Virus record (IMG/VR): IMGVR_UViG_3300045016_000365
Coordinates: 1 to 23,030 of that record
Direction: 5' to 3' (one strand)
Length of the DNA: 23,030 nucleotides
Source: a virus
Each line of letters opens with the position of its first letter. Within the stretch, counting starts at the first letter, position 1. Position numbers and translations under genes: made by a program. The notes under the pieces were generated by a model. The model was not told the DNA's origin and did not search any database. It worked only from the letters and a program-made list of their open reading frames with translations. Of the stretch, positions 20,053-23,030 are shown piece after piece.

Positions 20053-20274
20053 ATGTGGCGGGAGATATTTTCTGAGGATAACGGGCGATTGTCGGCCATG
20101 CGGCTGTTTGCCGGGCTGATCATTTTTGTGGTTTTGGTCAACTGGACCATGGTCTGCTGGCGCAACGGCAACCTGGCACCATTGGATTGGGGGGCGGTGA
20201 TTGTGCTTCTGGGCGCCCTGGGAGGCAAGATCGCTCAGAAGTTCGCCGAGAATCGCCCCACGGAGCCATCATGA
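20053..20274 (+). CDS. Holin-like membrane protein
   Basis: 73 residues, ATG at 20053 after GGGGG. Two transmembrane helices: AMRLFAGLIIFVVLVNWTMV (15-34) and LDWGAVIVLLGALGGKIAQ (44-62), separated by a short loop CWRNGNLAP, with a charged N-terminus and a polar C-terminus. This is the layout of small class II holins that make the membrane lesion releasing or activating the endolysin. The coupling by ATGA to the Rz-like spanin gene supports a lysis role. No endolysin lies between holin and spanin as is usual in lambda-type cassettes. Confidence 0.6.
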   Translation: MWREIFSEDNGRLSAMRLFAGLIIFVVLVNWTMVCWRNGNLAPLDWGAVIVLLGALGGKIAQKFAENRPTEPS

Positions 20275-20561
20275 TTGCCTGGCTGTTGACCACTACTTTG
20301 GGCCGGGGACTCGCTGGAGGGGTGCTGCTGCTCCTTTTGGCCGGCGGTGGCTGGTGGTATATTTCGCACCTGCGCGCCCAAAACCAGGCCCTGCAGGACC
20401 AAGTGCGGCAAAAAGAGCGGGCCGCGGAGATTTATCGCCATGACCGGGAGGTGGATCGTGATACGCAAACACAGCAGGATCGCCTGGATCGGGCTGGCCC
20501 TGACGAGCTCAATGCTGAGTTTGAGCGCCTGCGGCGCAAAGCCCGGGGCGGTCAGGACTGA
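20271..20561 (+). CDS. Inner-membrane spanin, Rz-like
   Basis: 96 residues; ATG overlaps the holin stop by 4 nt. A single N-terminal transmembrane helix (GLAGGVLLLLLAGGGWWYI, residues 13-31) is followed by a long coiled coil (HLRAQNQALQDQVRQKERAAE) and a charged C-terminus with RLDRAGPDELNAEFERLRRK. This is the structure of Rz-type i-spanins, which span the periplasm and join the lipoprotein partner to fuse the inner and outer membrane in the last step of lysis. The o-spanin gene begins inside it in the +1 frame. Confidence 0.8.
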   Translation: MIAWLLTTTLGRGLAGGVLLLLLAGGGWWYISHLRAQNQALQDQVRQKERAAEIYRHDREVDRDTQTQQDRLDRAGPDELNAEFERLRRKARGGQD

Positions 20562-20700
20562 ATTGCCGGTCCGCCCGATAATTTCTTCGGGTTTTGAAAC
20601 CCTGTTGAAAAATGCCGGGCCAGAAACTGAACGAGCTGCCCTGCAGCACGAATGGGACTGGCATGGCTGGGCTGATAAAATGACCGAGCGCCTCCGATAA
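20458..20700 (+). CDS. Outer-membrane spanin lipoprotein, Rz1-like, embedded start
   Basis: 80 residues from the GTG at 20458, in another frame inside the Rz-like gene. GGGAGG (20446-20451) lies 6 nt upstream and selects this start over the ATG at 20440. The signal peptide IAWIGLALTSSMLSLSAC has a lipobox LSAC with Cys25 as the lipidated residue. The mature part of 56 residues is VRTELPVRPIISSGFETLL to EWDWHGWADKMTERLR; the Pro near the start is normal for Rz1. It extends 139 nt past the end of the i-spanin gene. Embedded or overlapping starts are the known spanin pattern. Shows that the host has an outer membrane. Confidence 0.85.
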   Translation: MIRKHSRIAWIGLALTSSMLSLSACGAKPGAVRTELPVRPIISSGFETLLKNAGPETERAALQHEWDWHGWADKMTERLR

Positions 20701-20710
20701 TCCCACAAAT

Positions 20711-20744
20711 ATTTGCCGCGAATTTGCCGCGATGACGCGGCAAA
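20711..20744. repeat. ATTTGCCGCGA tandem repeat and inverted copy
   Basis: ATTTGCCGCGA occurs twice in a row (20711-20721 and 20722-20732), and the inverse CGCGGCAAA follows (20736-20744), so the second copy and the inverse form a 9-bp hairpin with loop ATGA. TTTGCCGC recurs at 20923-20930 beyond the tRNA half. Such repeats flanking the core are typical of integrase arm-type sites. Confidence 0.65.
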
Positions 20745-20756
20745 ACTGCCCCAAAA

Positions 20757-20774
20757 TGAGCAATTTTGAGCAAT
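20757..20774. repeat. TGAGCAAT direct repeat with 10-bp period
   Basis: TGAGCAAT at 20757-20764 and 20767-20774, centred 10 bp apart, that is, on the same face of the DNA. It may bind an excision factor or another DNA-bending protein at attP. The role is inferred from spacing and location only. Confidence 0.4.
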
Positions 20775-20784
20775 CGTGAAACCC

Positions 20785-20813
20785 TTGACGAATCCCCGCA
20801 AACGTAGTATCTA
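20785..20813 (+). promoter_or_regulatory. Possible promoter ahead of the tRNA half
   Basis: TTGACG (-35), 17 nt, then TATCTA (-10), ending about 19 nt before the tRNA 5' end. The -10 box matches the consensus at three of six bases only. If functional, it would express the tRNA reconstituted after integration. Confidence 0.35.
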
Positions 20814-20831
20814 TAGGCATTATTCGCCTTT

Positions 20832-20873
20832 GCGCCTGTAGCTCAGGTGGACAGAGCATCTGACTTCTAATCA
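20832..20873 (+). tRNA. 5' half of a tRNA-Arg(TCT) gene, truncated
   Basis: The sequence folds as the first part of a tRNA: acceptor strand GCGCCTG (20832-20838), TA, D arm GCTC-AGGTGGACA-GAGC, A, anticodon stem TCTGA, loop CTTCTAA with anticodon TCT at 20866-20868 and the first three bases TCA of the 3' strand. After 20873 it diverges and no T arm or acceptor 3' strand follows. The gene is not functional as it stands. The break inside the anticodon stem-loop fits integration at the anticodon sublocation. Confidence 0.85.
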
Positions 20874-20893
20874 TAAGTGAATATCAATAAAAT

Positions 20894-20914
20894 AAGGGGC
20901 TTAAGTAGCCCCTT
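20894..20914. terminator. Hairpin, possible terminator
   Basis: AAGGGGCT (20894-20901), loop TAAGT, AGCCCCTT (20907-20914); an 8-bp perfect stem. On the + strand a T run (20921-20925) follows after 6 nt, which is further than usual, so termination is uncertain. It lies just inside the right arm of attP and between convergent transcripts, where a terminator is expected. Confidence 0.5.
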
Positions 20915-20960
20915 GTCGCATTTTTGCCGCAGTGCTTATTTAATTTGCAGTGAAGTCTGG

Positions 20961-21179
20961 TCAGTGCGTAGTTGCATCCAGACAACTAATAAATTTAATC
21001 GCCCATTCGGGTACCGGGCTCTCAGCCTGCTCCCAGGCTTCAATGCGCCTGACGTTCACTCCCAACAGTTCAGCCAGGGCCTTTTGCGTGAGGCCCTGGC
21101 TCTGCCGGTATTGTTTCAGCCAATCAGATTTGTTCTGTAAGTCCGGCTTCATCGAATATTTGGCTGATTTGCATCTCAA
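20961..21179 (-). CDS. Small XRE-family HTH regulator
   Basis: 72 residues from the ATG at 21179, or 63 from the internal ATG at 21152. No clear ribosome site is found for either, so translation is probably coupled to the upstream gene, whose end it overlaps. SDWLKQYRQSQGLTQKAL and AELLGVNVRRIEAWEQ form a complete HTH: TQKALAELLGVNVRRIEAWE is the recognised pattern of Cro/CI- and HigA-type regulators. The C-terminal part PVPEWAIKFISCLDATTH is short. The gene lies last in a three-gene operon that starts at a palindromic promoter, so it may be an autorepressor, an antitoxin or an early-gene regulator. Confidence 0.8.
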   Translation of the reverse strand: MRCKSAKYSMKPDLQNKSDWLKQYRQSQGLTQKALAELLGVNVRRIEAWEQAESPVPEWAIKFISCLDATTH

Positions 21180-21519
21180 ACCGGCGCCGGATCCAATTAA
21201 TTAAATTAGCCTGGCGTTCCTGGTATTGAGGATGAGGCGGAAAACCCATGATATGCTCGGTCGGTTCATAGTAAGATAGCTGATCTTTGAGCTCCTCGAT
21301 ATTGTCGGCAACCCCAGCCCAATAATTATCCAATTCGCCCTCCCAAATTGTTTTATATTCGATGGCCAAAAGGTATTTTCCTTCTGCGGTTTGGAAGAGC
21401 CTGAGATTATGCCAGCGGTTCTGCTCCTTGCCGCTGGCCCATTTGCCGTCAGATTCGGCCAACAATTCTCCTTCAAAACGCAAGCCTGGTTGTCCGGTGC
21501 GCTTGACGATTTGTTCCAT
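21124..21519 (-). CDS. Hypothetical protein upstream of XRE regulator
   Basis: 131 residues. AGGAGACAAGACT just before the ATG supplies a ribosome site. It begins MEQIVKRTGQPGLRFEGELL and continues ASGKEQNRWHNLRLFQTAEG, YLLAIEYKTIWEGELDNYW, ADNIEELKDQLSYYEPTEH and a C-terminus with INWIRRRFEMQISQIFDEAG. It looks like a small alpha/beta protein and I do not recognise it. Two clues on its role: it overlaps an XRE gene (the order of HigB-HigA-type toxin-antitoxin operons) and has the same leader as the upstream gene. A toxin-like role is possible but not shown. Confidence 0.65.
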   Translation of the reverse strand: MEQIVKRTGQPGLRFEGELLAESDGKWASGKEQNRWHNLRLFQTAEGKYLLAIEYKTIWEGELDNYWAGVADNIEELKDQLSYYEPTEHIMGFPPHPQYQERQANLINWIRRRFEMQISQIFDEAGLTEQI

Positions 21520-21552
21520 AGTCTTGTCTCCTCTCCTGTCTCTGTATTTTAT

Positions 21553-21577
21553 GGGGCCACCTGTGATGGGTGGCCCC
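21553..21577. other. GC-rich hairpin between two minus-strand genes
   Basis: GGGGCCACC (21553-21561), 7-nt loop, GGTGGCCCC (21569-21577); a perfect 9-bp stem. No U tract follows on either strand, so it is not a normal terminator. It could moderate transcription into or stabilise the mRNA of the downstream gene at 21519. Confidence 0.5.
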
Positions 21578-21589
21578 GATTTGCCCTAT

Positions 21590-22147
21590 CTAAAACCCAG
21601 CTTCCCGCAGTTCCAGGGCGATGGCTCCCAGGGGGCGGCCGACAAATTTTGCCAGTTCCGGATGGGCAGCGACTCCGGCCTGGGTAATTTCTTCAGTGGA
21701 ATCTGCCACCAATTCAAGATTTTGCGCCTTGATTTTCTGGTAACCATATTCCAGGTCAATTTGGGCGCCATTTTTTACTCTGGCCAGGAGATATAGATCG
21801 GTTCTGTTCTTCCAGCTCCCGCCCCGTCCGCAAATCACCAGGAAATTCCCCTCCGGCAGAGCACCTTCATAGCGATACGTGTCGGTTTTGGGTTTAGGCC
21901 CGGCGGAATCCCGCCAGAAATCTCCCAGCAGGGCATAGCCATTGGTTTTGGTTAGATCAAGACCAGTAAGGCGTTTAGCCCAGGCTTTAGCCCCGGCGCG
22001 GGTATTGCCGGGGATGATTGTGGCCGCAAAACAGATAGGGGCTGCTGCGATTTGACGGTTGGCGATCTCGGCTATAACTGAGGCCTTGATCTCTTCAAGA
22101 TCCTGAATGGATAATTCAGGCAGGCTGGTGAGGATTTGTTTTTTCAT
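21590..22147 (-). CDS. Hypothetical protein, first gene of the operon
   Basis: 185 residues from the ATG at 22147, chosen for the AGGAGA about 8 nt upstream (an ATG at 22168 would add 7 residues). It begins MKKQILTSLPELSIQDLEEI with a helix up to residue 32 and then a compact core: TRAGAKAWAKRLTGLDLTKT, GYALLGDFWRDSAGPKPKTD, EGNFLVICGRGGSWKNRTDL, YLLARVKNGAQIDLEYGYQK. It ends with ELAKFVGRPLGAIALELREA and GF. Not recognised. It shares with the 131-residue protein a 'NR-x-x-L-x-L ... G ... EY' order and an ADSTEEI/ADNIEEL segment, which suggests distant relationship. It follows the palindromic promoter. Confidence 0.65.
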   Translation of the reverse strand: MKKQILTSLPELSIQDLEEIKASVIAEIANRQIAAAPICFAATIIPGNTRAGAKAWAKRLTGLDLTKTNGYALLGDFWRDSAGPKPKTDTYRYEGALPEGNFLVICGRGGSWKNRTDLYLLARVKNGAQIDLEYGYQKIKAQNLELVADSTEEITQAGVAAHPELAKFVGRPLGAIALELREAGF

Positions 22148-22175
22148 GTCTCTTGTCTCCTGTCTCATTAAGTTG

Positions 22176-22209
22176 ATTATAATTTAATCCCGATTTTCGG
22201 GAATGTCAA
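22176..22209 (-). promoter_or_regulatory. Promoter with palindromic operator in the spacer
   Basis: On the minus strand TTGACA (22209-22204), a 17-nt spacer and TAAATT (22186-22181) form a promoter; a perfect TATAAT lies at 22181-22176 but 22 nt from the -35. The spacer contains TCCCGA-TTT-TCGGGA (22188-22202), an exact palindrome. A repressor bound there would block polymerase. The start of the operon at 22147 lies about 30 nt downstream. Confidence 0.65.
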
Positions 22210-22252
22210 GAAAAAAATGCATAAAAAATAAAAAAAAATGTTGATCCTGTTT

Positions 22253-23029
22253 TTATATTTTTAGTTTTCCGGCAGCTTCTCTTAGGTGGCTTTCGGAGAG
22301 ATGGGCATAAATCTGAGTGGCTTTGATATCCTCGTGGCCCAGGAGGGCCTGGATGGTCTGCAGGGCGACGCCGGCCATGGCCAGGTGGGAGGCGAAGGTG
22401 TGGCGCAGATCATGGAGGCGGACGTGGGCGAGGCCGGCCCGCCGGGCGATTTTGGCGAACCGGTGGGAAGCGGCATCGGGCTGCCAGGGCCAGAGGCGCC
22501 CTACCTGGGGCAGGTCCCGGAGCAGTTCGGCCAGGGCTGAGGTGATGGGGAGCAGCTTTTCCCGGCGGGCTTTAGTGCGGCGGACATGGATCACCTGGCG
22601 GGGCCAGTCGATATCCCGGGCCTGGAGCTGCAGGGCCTCAGAGCGGCGGCAGCCGGTGAGGACCAGGAAACGCCACAACCGGGCATAACGGGGATCGGTT
22701 TCGGCGGCCAGGAGGCGCTGGATGTCCTCCCGCTCCAGGTAGCGGGGGAGGTGGCGGTGGTCTTTGATCTGCTTGAGGCCCTGGCCGGGATTGCTCCTGA
22801 GATAGCCCCAGGCCACAGCCCGGGCGAAGGCGGCTTTGAGGTGGCGCAGATAGGTGTTCCGGGAAATAATGCTGACCGGCAGATCGGCCAGGAAGATTTC
22901 CAAGGTGCGCCGGTCGATCTGGGCGAGGCGGGCCCGGGCCCCCAGGACCGTCAGGAGATGACCTAGAGCGGTGCGGTTATTTTGCCAGGTGGAGCGGGCC
23001 TGGGTCTTGCGGGAGAATTCCAGATATTC
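22253..23029 (-). CDS. Tyrosine recombinase (phage integrase), N-terminus outside window
   Basis: 258 residues are visible and the frame is open to the right edge, so the true start is outside (a TTG at 22903 is internal). The N-terminal SAM-like core-binding domain covers EYLEFSRKTQARSTWQNNRT to LRSNPGQGLKQ. The catalytic domain has all key residues: Arg128 in LTGCRRSEAL, Lys153 in RRTKARREK, His206 and Arg209 in HDLRHTFASHL, His232 in LLGHEDI and nucleophile Tyr241 in QIYAHLSE, numbered from the window edge. The AT-rich gap after the stop separates it from the next operon. It probably acts on the attP region 1.4 kb away, where its 3' end points. Confidence 0.95.
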   Translation of the reverse strand, partial: EYLEFSRKTQARSTWQNNRTALGHLLTVLGARARLAQIDRRTLEIFLADLPVSIISRNTYLRHLKAAFARAVAWGYLRSNPGQGLKQIKDHRHLPRYLEREDIQRLLAAETDPRYARLWRFLVLTGCRRSEALQLQARDIDWPRQVIHVRRTKARREKLLPITSALAELLRDLPQVGRLWPWQPDAASHRFAKIARRAGLAHVRLHDLRHTFASHLAMAGVALQTIQALLGHEDIKATQIYAHLSESHLREAAGKLKI

Positions 23030-23030
23030 C

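Larger units (their letters stand above)
20701..20935. other. Phage attachment site (attP) region
   Basis: Non-coding stretch between the last lysis gene and the integrase-side genes. It holds 11-bp TTTGCCGC-type repeats on both sides, 10-bp direct repeats, a promoter-like element, the 5' half of a tRNA-Arg and a hairpin. The right side of the tRNA half is not the tRNA 3' half, so the site is not a simple prophage end. The layout matches an attP with arm sites for the integrase and for an excision factor. Assignment is from structure; the crossover point is probably in the anticodon region. Confidence 0.65.

Noticed and set aside
21553-21577. Hairpin as an intrinsic terminator
   Set aside because: No T run follows on either strand.
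1-23030. CRISPR array, IS element or rRNA
   Set aside because: No regularly spaced repeats, transposase or rRNA sequence were seen; the AT-rich stretch at 22203-22253 is only a spacer.

Overview
The window is the structural and lysis half, plus the integration end, of a temperate siphophage (lambda/HK97-like, with a lambda- and GTA-type tail tip). The host is probably a Gram-negative, GC-rich bacterium. The evidence is a two-component spanin with a lipobox, which only makes sense with an outer membrane, a tyrosine integrase, and a tRNA-Arg attachment sequence. Nothing in the sequence fixes the species. A desulfobacterial host would fit the general look of the genes, but that is only an impression. 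Both window edges cut genes: the prohead protease at the left and the integrase at the right.

Head and connector (1-4618, + strand): S49-type prohead protease with a nested scaffold start, a decoration-like protein, the major capsid protein, a small unknown, an FII-like connector, a minor tail/completion protein and a DUF1834-like tail terminator. Tail (4631-16432): a beta-rich unknown, the tail tube, a G/GT chaperone pair joined by a well-formed -1 frameshift site, the tape measure, then the tip module DUF2460, DUF2163/BR0599 hub (four Cys), NlpC/P60 peptidase and J-like central fibre protein, and finally a beta-helix tailspike with an internally duplicated domain. Most of these genes abut or overlap by 1-4 nt, so they read as one long operon.

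Accessory region (16435-20041): two paralogous proteins resembling S-adenosylmethionine decarboxylase (SpeD) lie on either side of a run of very small, often overlapping genes, four of them with paired cysteines. Several small unknown genes follow. Lysis genes (20053-20700): a holin-like protein, a Rz-like inner-membrane spanin, and an Rz1-like outer-membrane lipoprotein that begins inside the Rz gene. No endolysin is recognisable in the window.

Attachment region (20701-20935): the 5' half of a tRNA-Arg(TCT) gene stops inside the anticodon stem. It is flanked on both sides by TTTGCCGC repeats, has 10-bp direct repeats and a possible promoter upstream, and a hairpin downstream. It has the layout of an attP carrying the 5' rather than the usual 3' part of the tRNA.

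Minus-strand block (20961-23030): an integrase, then a promoter with a palindrome between -35 and -10 that serves two unknown proteins and a small XRE-type regulator. The presence of attP between lysis genes and integrase suggests the sequence shows an unintegrated, circular or tandem form of the phage.
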